The notes beneath the pieces are model-generated. The model was given only the letters and a program-made list of their open reading frames with translations. It was not told the origin of the DNA and did not search any database. Position numbers and translations under genes: made by a program. Of a stretch of 25,828 bases of DNA, positions 1 to 6,609 are shown piece by piece. The number at the start of each line of letters is the position of its first letter. The stretch's first letter is position 1. Origin of the DNA: QQUD01 sp039029915 (GTDB lineage Bacteria > Chloroflexota > Anaerolineae > Promineifilales > Promineifilaceae); the NCBI GenBank assembly GCA_039029915.1, contig JBCCFD010000056.1, positions 1 through 25,828 on the forward strand, read 5' to 3'.

Positions 1-816
1 TCATCAGACACGCGAGGCTATTATCAGGATGGCGTATATTCAACTGAGCCCAGCGTCGGGGATGATGACACAAAATTTATAGGGTCATCTTGGTTTGACT
101 TTTATGATCAATACATTGTTCCCAGCATTCAGGATAAGATGTGCTATGGCGTGGAAATCGTTGAAATTGATCACAGCAACAATAAAGTTCAACTGATAGA
201 TAAAGCGGGGAGCAGCTATTCAGCCGACCGTGTGATCATTACTATTCCTCTAAAGATATTGCAGGATGGGCATGTAAGCTTTTCACCTAGATTGCCTTTT
301 ATGAAACGTCGGGCCCTCGAGTCTGCTGAAGTGTGGAATGGATTTAAAGCCTTTTTTGAATTTGCTGAAAAATTCTTTCCGGCCGTAATCACATTTCCTG
401 ATACAAGAACAGAGAATGGACACTGGCTTTTCTACGATGCCTCACATGGACAAAACACCGACCGGCCGATTTTAGGCGTCTTCTCGGTTGGGGCGAAGGC
501 TGAAACCTATCAAGCGATGTCCAATGAGGAATTTCAAGCCTCGATTCTAGCTGAACTAGATGAAATGTTTGATGGGGTTGCCTCCCGAAAGTACGTCAAA
601 CATATGACCCAAAATTGGAATGATGAACCGTATGCACGAGCCGCATATCTACAAAACAATGCGCCAAACTGGGTGTCACGTGAGATGGCACGATCAATTG
701 GAGGCAAGCTCTATTTTGCCGGCTCCGCATATACCAGTTTCGGAAGTTGGAGCAGTGTCCATGCAGCCGCCCGTTCCGCACGCGATGCGGTTGATGAAAT
801 ATCAAGTATAGCGTAA
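1..816 (+). CDS. Flavin monoamine oxidase family protein, C-terminal part (5' end outside window)
   Basis: The reading frame is open from the first base of the window to the TAA at 814-816, so the gene begins upstream and only about the last 271 codons are present. The translation fits the C-terminal half of the FAD-dependent amine oxidase family (PF01593). There is a SADRVIITIPLKIL stretch, matching the family's 'ADxVIVTxP' strand, and near the end LYFAGSAYTSFGSWSSVHAAARSARDA split over the FAD-contacting 'FAGE..' motif and its following Gly-rich helix. The usual Glu in FAGE is Ser here (FAGSAY). The N-terminal GxGxxG dinucleotide-binding motif would lie outside the window. Substrate is unknown; family members oxidise amines, polyamines or carotenoid-like compounds. 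The first internal ATG at 139 is not a likely start because homology continues upstream of it. Confidence 0.85.
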   Translation, partial: SSDTRGYYQDGVYSTEPSVGDDDTKFIGSSWFDFYDQYIVPSIQDKMCYGVEIVEIDHSNNKVQLIDKAGSSYSADRVIITIPLKILQDGHVSFSPRLPFMKRRALESAEVWNGFKAFFEFAEKFFPAVITFPDTRTENGHWLFYDASHGQNTDRPILGVFSVGAKAETYQAMSNEEFQASILAELDEMFDGVASRKYVKHMTQNWNDEPYARAAYLQNNAPNWVSREMARSIGGKLYFAGSAYTSFGSWSSVHAAARSARDAVDEISSIA

Positions 817-885
817 AGCGTGACGCATAAGGAATGTGAAATTACTTAAATGCTTTGTCTCATTATGAACTTTGAAGGCGAATGT

Positions 886-965
886 AGCCTGAGCTTTTCG
901 AAGGTAGACCTATGTAAACCAGGCTTCGACAAGCCTCTCGACAAGCTCGAGGGGTACTCAGCCTT
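886..965. repeat. REP-like intergenic palindromic repeat
   Basis: The gap between the amine oxidase and the DUF3500 gene holds several related copies of a short GC-richer unit in opposite orientations: GCCTGAGCTTTTCGAAGGT at 887-905, CTTCGACAAGCCT at 923-935 and CTCGACAAGCTCGAGG at 937-952. The unit TCGACAAGCTC pairs with GAGCTTTTCGA apart from one base, so the transcript could fold. Units of the form CCTGAGCTTGTCGAAGG are, from general knowledge, a common dispersed repeat type in many environmental bacterial genomes. No coding sequence is visible. Confidence 0.5.
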
Positions 966-1030
966 CAGTGTCATTTATAAACCATTTTGAGATGGAGCAC
1001 TAAAATAGTCAAAGGATTAAAGAGAAAAAA

Positions 1031-2269
1031 ATGAAGAAAATGATAATTGGAATGGGAGTGCTATCACTCTTAATGATGAGCTGCGTGTTTGGCCCCAGTA
1101 TCCCCGAAATAGACAGCACGGCCGACTTGTCAACGTGCACTTCAACCGGCATTGCAGAGCAATCGTCCGATCCTGATGTCGAAGCCTTGCGCCAAGCCAT
1201 GCTTAATTTCCGCGCGTCTTTGTCAGAAGAATTGCTGCTTCAAGCTCAAAACTGTCTTGATAGTGAGCGGTTTGCTTATTGGCACAATACGCCCCCGGCG
1301 CTATTTGGTGGTCGGCACGGCATCGCCTACGGGGATTTAAACAGCGAACAACTTGATCTTTTCAAAGCGCTATTGCAACAATTTTTGAGCAGCGATGGGT
1401 ATCAAAAATTGGATGAAATCACCTTTTTGGTCGAATCAGTTTTAAACCAAGAAGATCCAAGAACATGGTCACCTGATAATTATTCGATTGATATGTTTGG
1501 CGACCCTGAAAATAGCGGCTCTTGGGGCGTTCAGGTTGATGGACACCACGCGGTGCTGAACTTTTTGGTACACGGTGACGCGGTTTCGATTGTGCCCGCT
1601 TTTTGGGGAGCTGAACCGGTAATAGGCTCATACAATGGCATCGACTTTGATGTATTTGCGGCAGAGCGCGAAGCAGCGTTTGCCATGCGAAACGGATTGT
1701 CAGACGCAGAGTTGGCTGCAGCGACACCTGCCAGTGCTGAGCGGGTGTTGCAAGTGGGTCCGCCCGCCGAGAATGGAGTAGCAGATCCATTTGTTGGGAA
1801 CTATGATTACTCTGGATTTGAGACTGGGTTGAAATACAGCGACATGTCGGTAGAGACAAAGGCTAATCTAGAGGCACTCATGCAACTCTTTGTCTATAAC
1901 CTGTCAAATCCATTTGCAGATGTCTGGTGGAACGACATTGCCGGGGAGATCGATGATACCTACTTTGTTTGGATAAGCCCGGAAACCCAGCTAACAGATT
2001 CGTCCCTCATCTACTTTCGTATCTACAACCCGCACCTTTGGGTAGAATACAACGTGGAGGGTGAAATCAGCGATGCCTCGACAGGTGGTCATGTCCATTC
2101 AATTACCCGCGTCCCATCTACGTCAGGCGGCGGCGACTATGGCATTTTTGCTCAAGCCATCAATGAAAATGGGCCACGTACGCTCCTTGAGCACTACGCG
2201 GAATCAGACCACCATACGCTTGAACACGCCAATTTTGATTATGTGTTGGCCACCGTCCATGATCAATAA
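1031..2269 (+). CDS. DUF3500 family lipoprotein
   Basis: A 412-residue protein starting at ATG 1031 after an A/G-rich stretch (AAAGAGAAAAAA). Residues 1-18 form a lipoprotein signal peptide: a KK n-region, a hydrophobic core and the lipobox LMMSC, with Cys18 as the predicted lipidated residue; it is therefore probably anchored outside the cytoplasmic membrane. The body matches the DUF3500 family (PF12006) from memory: TWSPDNYSIDMFGDPE and the Trp-Gly / DGHHAVLNFLVHGDAVS segment around residues 155-190 are its hallmark, followed by PAFWGAEP. A His-rich C-terminal part (GGHVHS, ESDHHTLEH) could bind metal, though this is only inferred. The function of the family is not established. It appears to be a single gene, with no link to the peptide cluster downstream. 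Confidence 0.85.
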   Translation: MKKMIIGMGVLSLLMMSCVFGPSIPEIDSTADLSTCTSTGIAEQSSDPDVEALRQAMLNFRASLSEELLLQAQNCLDSERFAYWHNTPPALFGGRHGIAYGDLNSEQLDLFKALLQQFLSSDGYQKLDEITFLVESVLNQEDPRTWSPDNYSIDMFGDPENSGSWGVQVDGHHAVLNFLVHGDAVSIVPAFWGAEPVIGSYNGIDFDVFAAEREAAFAMRNGLSDAELAAATPASAERVLQVGPPAENGVADPFVGNYDYSGFETGLKYSDMSVETKANLEALMQLFVYNLSNPFADVWWNDIAGEIDDTYFVWISPETQLTDSSLIYFRIYNPHLWVEYNVEGEISDASTGGHVHSITRVPSTSGGGDYGIFAQAINENGPRTLLEHYAESDHHTLEHANFDYVLATVHDQ

Positions 2270-2326
2270 CTCCAGGTAAACAACGCTGTTGGCAAAGCAC
2301 TTAAGGAAGTGTATGCTGGCGCCAAC

Positions 2327-2440
2327 TTAAGTAATTTTCAACAAATATCTTGACTATAAGATTGGGTAATGAAAATCAGTTTCAGGAGAACAAAAACTTT
2401 TACGAAGCTGTTTTAGTTCTAGATACTTTTTGTTCTCCAC
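2327..2440. repeat. Dispersed hairpin element, copy A
   Basis: This copy has a perfect 12-bp inverted repeat, GGAGAACAAAAA at 2385-2396 and TTTTTGTTCTCC at 2427-2438, around a 30-nt loop. The preceding 58 nt (TTAAGTAATT, then AACAAATATCTTGA, then AATGAAAAT) match copy B at 9742-9853 almost in register. The right arm plus ACTTA is identical over 17 nt to copy C at 15770-15786. It lies upstream of the OmpR-type regulator. The stem is AT-rich with no GC-rich core, so it is not a standard intrinsic terminator. A structured RNA, a small non-autonomous mobile element or a regulator site are all possible. Confidence 0.7.
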
Positions 2441-2458
2441 TTATCTGACAAAATATGG

Positions 2459-2501
2459 AGCGTTGTTGCATAGATAAAACATGACACTATGCAACAACGC
2501 T
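2459..2501 (+). promoter_or_regulatory. Perfect 15-bp hairpin just upstream of the response regulator start
   Basis: AGCGTTGTTGCATAG (2459-2473) and CTATGCAACAACGCT (2487-2501) are exact inverted repeats separated by 13 nt. The right arm ends 10 nt before the ATG at 2512, where no Shine-Dalgarno sequence can be seen. It could act as a DNA operator for the downstream regulator (autoregulation), as a structure over the 5' untranslated region, or as a terminator of read-through from upstream. The sequence alone does not decide between these. Confidence 0.55.
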
Positions 2502-2511
2502 AAATTGATCT

Positions 2512-3195
2512 ATGCATAAAATTTTGATTGTTGACGATGATCATATCATTCGGAATGTTGTACGTGGCTATCTTGAGCAAAACGGCTTCCACGTCTTTGA
2601 CGCAGCCGATGGCAACACTGCCCTGCATATGCTGCGCAGCGAGTCACCCGACATGCTGGTGCTTGACTTGATGCTGCCTGATAAAGACGGTTGGGAAATC
2701 ACGCGCCTCATCCGCAACGATCGACGGCTGGCAGCACTCCCAATCATCATGCTCACGGCGCGTATCGATGACACAGATAAAGTCGTTGGTCTTGAACTTG
2801 GGGCGGATGATTACATTACTAAGCCATTTAACGGCCGTGAAGTAGTAGCACGGGTACGCGCTTTGCTGCGCCGCCGCGAGCTAGATCAGCAGCAGCATCC
2901 CGTCCTCACCTTTGGCTCTGTTCAGCTAGATACGGCTGGACAAAAGTTGCTTGTGGGAAATATGCCGGTCGATATAACGGGCACCGAGTACAAGATTCTG
3001 CTCACCTTAATGGAAAACGTCAACTTTACGTTTACGCGCGAAGAGCTCCTAGAAAGAGGCATGGGGTATGGGTATGAAGGGATGGGACGGGCCCTTGACA
3101 CGCACATCAAAAACCTGCGCCGCAAGATTAATAACCCGGCTTACATCGAAACGGTCTATGGTGTTGGTTACCGTTTTGTGGATGTCACAAAATGA
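2512..3195 (+). CDS. OmpR/PhoB-family response regulator
   Basis: A 227-residue two-domain regulator. The receiver domain (about residues 1-120) has the acidic pocket DDD8-10, the phosphoacceptor Asp52 in LVLDLMLPDKDG, Thr82 and Lys104 (ITKPF). The C-terminal winged-helix DNA-binding domain of the Trans_reg_C type ends in DTHIKNLRRKIN and IETVYGVGYRFV, the standard recognition helix and wing. The start at 2512 gives MHKILIVDDD, the expected N-terminus, although no ribosome-binding site is obvious; a perfect hairpin ends 10 nt upstream. The stop codon overlaps the start of the kinase gene by 4 nt (ATGA), so both are translationally coupled and form one two-component system. The stimulus and target genes are unknown. 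Confidence 0.93.
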   Translation: MHKILIVDDDHIIRNVVRGYLEQNGFHVFDAADGNTALHMLRSESPDMLVLDLMLPDKDGWEITRLIRNDRRLAALPIIMLTARIDDTDKVVGLELGADDYITKPFNGREVVARVRALLRRRELDQQQHPVLTFGSVQLDTAGQKLLVGNMPVDITGTEYKILLTLMENVNFTFTREELLERGMGYGYEGMGRALDTHIKNLRRKINNPAYIETVYGVGYRFVDVTK

Positions 3196-4439
3196 ATAGT
3201 TTTGCAGGACGACTCATCCGCGCATTTTTTACCGTCATTTTAGGGACGTTGATTGTAGTCTTCACATTATCCTTTGCATTCAATTGGCTCAGTGAGCCGT
3301 CATATGAGCCAACAAGGTACGTTTCTAAGTTTCGTGATACGGCCGTACCGTTTGTAGAGCGCTATATCGTGGAAGGGAAGAGTGATGCTGAGATTGTCAC
3401 CCTGCTTGAAAGTGATGCTGAGTTGCAGGCGCTGATTGAGGAGAAGCGGGCGGAAGGATTTGCAACAGGCATTGATTTGAATGATAGCAGTAGCGGTCAA
3501 ATTGCTGAAGAGTTCGTCGATGAACTATTGGAAGACGAAGATTATCTTATCGCTCTTATCATTGGCAGTCTATTCGGTATCCTCACGAGCGTGTGGCTTA
3601 GCCGTCAGCTTGTTCGTCCCTTGACCGAGCTCGCAACCACCAGCCATGCGCTTGGCAAAAGCGACTTTAGTCAACGAGTCACAGTAGAGGGGACAGACGA
3701 AATAAATGTGCTTGTTGCCTCTTTTAACGACATGGCCGCACAGCTTGAGCGCAATGAACAGGTGCGCCAGAATATGCTCGCCGACATTTCGCATGAACTT
3801 CGAACCCCGCTTGCTGGATTGGAAGGCACGCTGCGCGCCACTCTTGACGGTGTATACGCTCTTGACAACCAGCACATTAGCAACCTTTATAGGCAAACAC
3901 GCCAGATATCCCGCCTTGTCGATGATTTGCATCTGCTAGCACGGGCCGAGGCTCATCGCTTACCACTTGACAAGACTTCTGTTGATTTAGCCGCTTTTCT
4001 CAACGAATTGGTTGATCTATTTGGGCTGTTGGCTGAGGAAGCTGGCGTGACACTTGTAACTCAAATTGAACCCGTGAAGCCAGTTCATATTGATGCAAGC
4101 CGTATTCGACAAGTTATCTCTAATTTACTCAACAATGCGCTGCGCCACACTCAAGCAGATGGCACGATTACCATTTCTTTACGCCAACAAATTAATGAAG
4201 CCTGCCTCATCGTGCAGGACACAGGCGAAGGCATTGCGCCTGAGCATCTGCCTTATCTCTTCGATCGTTTTTACCGTGTCGATGGATCGCGCAGCCGCGA
4301 CAGCGGCGGGTCAGGCTTGGGGTTAGCTATTGCTAAAGCGATTGTTGAGGCCCACAAGGGTCGGATTAGCGCGCGTAGCGATGGTCTTGGTCAGGGGAGC
4401 ATTTTTACTATTCACTTGCCTTCTGTGAATTCACCATAG
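3192..4439 (+). CDS. Membrane sensor histidine kinase (HAMP, HisKA, HATPase_c)
   Basis: A 415-residue kinase whose ATG overlaps the regulator's stop codon. Predicted order: a transmembrane helix (about 9-33); a short extracytoplasmic segment of roughly 85 residues rich in Asp and Glu; a second helix (about 118-137); a HAMP linker beginning near RQLVRPLTELA; a HisKA dimerisation domain with the phosphorylated His201 in DISHELRTPLAG; and an HATPase_c domain with N box (SNLLNNALRHT), G1 box (DTGEGIAP), F box (LFDRFYRVD) and G2 box (GGSGLGLAIAKAI). All catalytic boxes are present, so it should be active. The acidic sensor segment might sense cations or antimicrobial peptides, but this is speculation. 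The pair belongs to the EnvZ/BaeS-like class and is distinct from the NarL-type pair downstream. Confidence 0.93.
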   Translation: MNSFAGRLIRAFFTVILGTLIVVFTLSFAFNWLSEPSYEPTRYVSKFRDTAVPFVERYIVEGKSDAEIVTLLESDAELQALIEEKRAEGFATGIDLNDSSSGQIAEEFVDELLEDEDYLIALIIGSLFGILTSVWLSRQLVRPLTELATTSHALGKSDFSQRVTVEGTDEINVLVASFNDMAAQLERNEQVRQNMLADISHELRTPLAGLEGTLRATLDGVYALDNQHISNLYRQTRQISRLVDDLHLLARAEAHRLPLDKTSVDLAAFLNELVDLFGLLAEEAGVTLVTQIEPVKPVHIDASRIRQVISNLLNNALRHTQADGTITISLRQQINEACLIVQDTGEGIAPEHLPYLFDRFYRVDGSRSRDSGGSGLGLAIAKAIVEAHKGRISARSDGLGQGSIFTIHLPSVNSP

Positions 4440-4719
4440 GTGATGACAGATTTGATAGAGTCTTGTCAGGTAGCAGCTCTATAATTATTGCAACTCCCCA
4501 TTAGCGGCTGCATTCGATAGATCTGTGGCTACGGTAAATTTAAAAATGCATTTTGGCATGCTTGGAAATTCGCCATAGCCTTCAATGTTACCCCAATTAC
4601 CTTTTGCTTTCGCGTGTGACCATTTCTCCTGTATCAGACATTTACCCTTCCCGTCTTTCTTCAAGCGATGCAATTGGATTGAGCTCAGACATTGTATCGT
4701 CGATACCAAACTGTGCTTC

Positions 4720-4754
4720 TGACCTGCCCCCGAAAAGTTTTCGGGAGCAGGTCA
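4720..4754. repeat. Near-perfect 35-nt palindrome resembling two joined IS ends
   Basis: TGACCTGCCCCCGAAAA (4720-4736) is the reverse complement of TTTTCGGGAGCAGGTCA (4738-4754) with a single mismatch, and only one base lies between the arms. It begins with TG and ends with CA, as IS3-type terminal inverted repeats do, so it may be an insertion sequence from which everything between its ends has been lost. It could also work as a strong transcription terminator. The broken recombinase fragment begins at the next base. Confidence 0.5.
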
Positions 4755-4910
4755 CCCCATGATTTGCGCCATACTTGGGCCACTCGAGCCTCCACGGAAA
4801 GTAGTCCGTTTGTTTTGCGGGATGCTGGAGGCTTGAGCAACATGAACATGCCCAGTCATTACATTGAGCGATCTAAAGTGGTAAATAAGGGAATAAAGCT
4901 GGATTATTAA
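4755..4910 (+). pseudogene. Tyrosine recombinase (phage integrase family) C-terminal remnant
   Basis: The frame from 4755 reads PHDLRHTWATR, then SPFVLRDAGGLSNMNMPSHYIE, then a short basic tail ending at TAA 4908-4910. This is the C-terminal box of the tyrosine recombinase family (PF00589): His and Arg of HDLRHT, followed about 30 residues later by the position of the catalytic Tyr (SHYIE). The upstream four-fifths of an integrase, including the first catalytic Arg, is missing, and the second conserved His (usually LGH) is replaced by GGL. The fragment abuts a 35-nt palindrome on its left. It is non-functional debris and suggests past integration of a mobile element at this edge of the peptide cluster. 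Confidence 0.75.
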
Positions 4911-4949
4911 CGAATATAATTTTTAGTTTATGTAAGGATAGAGGTAAGA

Positions 4950-5225
4950 GTGCAAAAACTGCATGATAGTTCGACAAGAATCGACACATATCCCAATATA
5001 AGCTCTCAATGGTCGGTCAAATGTCGTCAGCTGGAAATCCTTTATCTTCCAAGTTTTTATGGAGAAGTTAGACAGATTCTAAAAAAACGAACTCAAACCT
5101 TACCTGAAACGCTCTGGGTAAAAAAAGTACCATCAGCGATCTCCATCAATGACGAATTTCGAGACCGAGCGCTCCCTAGTTCAGCACATCCTAGATTAAG
5201 CTGTCGATATCCAGACTCTGGTTAG
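4950..5225 (+). CDS. Doubtful hypothetical ORF, 91 aa
   Basis: An open frame starting at GTG 4950 (MQKLHDSSTR...) with a weak purine-rich stretch upstream (GAGGTAAGA). No domain or motif is recognised; the composition is mixed, with no signal peptide or membrane helix. It lies in a debris-rich region between a recombinase remnant and the island and might be the remains of a longer gene or chance. It is kept only because it is fairly long and overlaps no better candidate. Confidence 0.2.
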   Translation: MQKLHDSSTRIDTYPNISSQWSVKCRQLEILYLPSFYGEVRQILKKRTQTLPETLWVKKVPSAISINDEFRDRALPSSAHPRLSCRYPDSG

Positions 5226-5577
5226 TGTCCCGATAAAAGCTCTATATTAGATAAACCTAAACGCTTTGATCCAAGGTTGAACTGTCAGTCAATTATCACT
5301 ATACTAGTATCATCCAGTCACCAAATTGACGGTTTTAGAGAATGAAAAACCCCTTTTAAAAGTAATTCAAATTACCGTCAGTTGTCATGATTCTAGTTGG
5401 TAAATAGATAGAAGCTTTACCAAAAAAATCCAGTTTATGAAATGATGGGTTTCATCAGCAATTGAAGGTGGCATCATCTTTGCCCGCATTAATCTACCAA
5501 AAGTTTAGTTTATATAAATTAGGAAGAAAAAGTTTGAGTATGCAGCGCTTTCCAAAGGTTGTTGTGTAACTGATTGA
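5226..5577. other. Non-coding region upstream of the polyprenyl synthetase
   Basis: No gene longer than a few codons is seen. It contains the 10-bp palindrome ATACTAGTAT at 5301-5310 and an imperfect inverted repeat, AATTGACGGT (5324-5333) with ACCGTCAGTT (5374-5383), separated by about 40 nt. AT-rich sequence with TATATAAATTAGGAAG (5511-5526) directly precedes the synthetase. An eight-codon ORF, ATG 5540 to TAA 5569, lies downstream of that purine-rich stretch and could be a leader peptide, but the evidence is thin. The promoter of the comQ-like operon is expected here. Confidence 0.35.
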
Positions 5578-6600
5578 GTGTTAAACGATTTGAATCCTCA
5601 TTTTGAGTCCAGCTTGGCTTGGATGCGTCAATTGATTCAGCCTATATTGACTGGAAACGTTCTTGATGAAGCTTATTTTGATCTGTTATTTAAATATATC
5701 CCTTTGACCTTTCGTTCAGAGCAAAAAAATCAAGTATTCTTTACTTTGCCGGATTTATGCTGCCAAGCTTGCGGTGGCTCCATGCAAACATCCCGACCCA
5801 TTTTTGTGGCTTGGTATTTACTCCTACTTGGAGCCAAAATCTTAGATGATGTTGAAGATGGGGATATTAAAGACGAGATGGCCATTACCATCAATGCTAC
5901 AACTGGTTTACATTTTTTAATCCAATTCATATTAAGAGAATTAGAAAAAAATCCTGAAACATGCGCTAATTCCCAGCCTATTATTTTGGAACTTAATCGC
6001 ATGATGTTACACGCTTGCGCAGGTCAACATGCTGATTTATTGGCAATCAAAGGCGATCAAGAAGAAATTGATCCCGAAAGGTGGTTGGCAATCGCTCGGG
6101 CCAAATCAGGCGAGTTTTTTGCATGGGCGGCGTGGGCTGGTGCTTTAGCAGGGGATGCCACTGTTTCAGTGGCAAATAGATACCGAACTTTTGGGTATTA
6201 TCTTGGGATTTTGATTCAGATTGCGGATGATTATAATGATGTTTGGTCAAATCAGCATCAGTTGGCTTTGATAAAAGGTCGTTCCAGTTTGCCTATAATT
6301 TATGCGCTTTTTGTTTTAAAAGGTGAAGAGAAAAACCAGTTAACAACATTATTAACTAAGGTTCAACAAGGAAATCAGGAAGCAGAAAAACGAGTTTTGC
6401 AAAAATTAACAGCTATTGGGGCCCAAAGTTATTTATTGGTGACTGCCAGAACACACTATTTACAGGCTTTAGCTACCTTACAACAAGCAATTCCTGACAT
6501 AAGTGAGGCGCACCCTTTGCGATTACTGCTCGACCAGGCTTTTCCCGCCATTGATCCCGCTTCCCACGAAGGTAAGGAAACCAACATCAGCCCTAAATAA
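5578..6600 (+). CDS. Polyprenyl synthetase family protein, ComQ-like
   Basis: A 340-residue all-helical isoprenoid synthase-fold protein. The first Asp-rich motif is DDVED at residues 90-94, the second is DDYND at 217-221, and Lys176 sits in the conserved ARAKSGEF position; both magnesium-diphosphate sites are therefore intact. The spacing and the segments ILDDVEDGD and GQHADL (149-154) resemble B. subtilis ComQ (DDLEDED and GQHDDL, recalled from memory), which transfers a farnesyl or geranyl group to the Trp of the pheromone ComX. An ordinary chain-length-determining prenyl diphosphate synthase cannot be excluded, but the next two genes are a ComP-like kinase and a ComA-like regulator, which favours a ComQ role. 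The start is GTG 5578; an in-frame TGA lies just before it and the ribosome-binding site is weak. The kinase starts 9 nt downstream, suggesting an operon. Confidence 0.85.
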   Translation: MLNDLNPHFESSLAWMRQLIQPILTGNVLDEAYFDLLFKYIPLTFRSEQKNQVFFTLPDLCCQACGGSMQTSRPIFVAWYLLLLGAKILDDVEDGDIKDEMAITINATTGLHFLIQFILRELEKNPETCANSQPIILELNRMMLHACAGQHADLLAIKGDQEEIDPERWLAIARAKSGEFFAWAAWAGALAGDATVSVANRYRTFGYYLGILIQIADDYNDVWSNQHQLALIKGRSSLPIIYALFVLKGEEKNQLTTLLTKVQQGNQEAEKRVLQKLTAIGAQSYLLVTARTHYLQALATLQQAIPDISEAHPLRLLLDQAFPAIDPASHEGKETNISPK

Positions 6601-6609
6601 ATTAAAGCT

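Noticed and set aside
4485..4709. 74-aa minus-strand ORF
   Set aside because: No motif, no ribosome-binding site, and it lies in a debris region; insufficient to call a gene.
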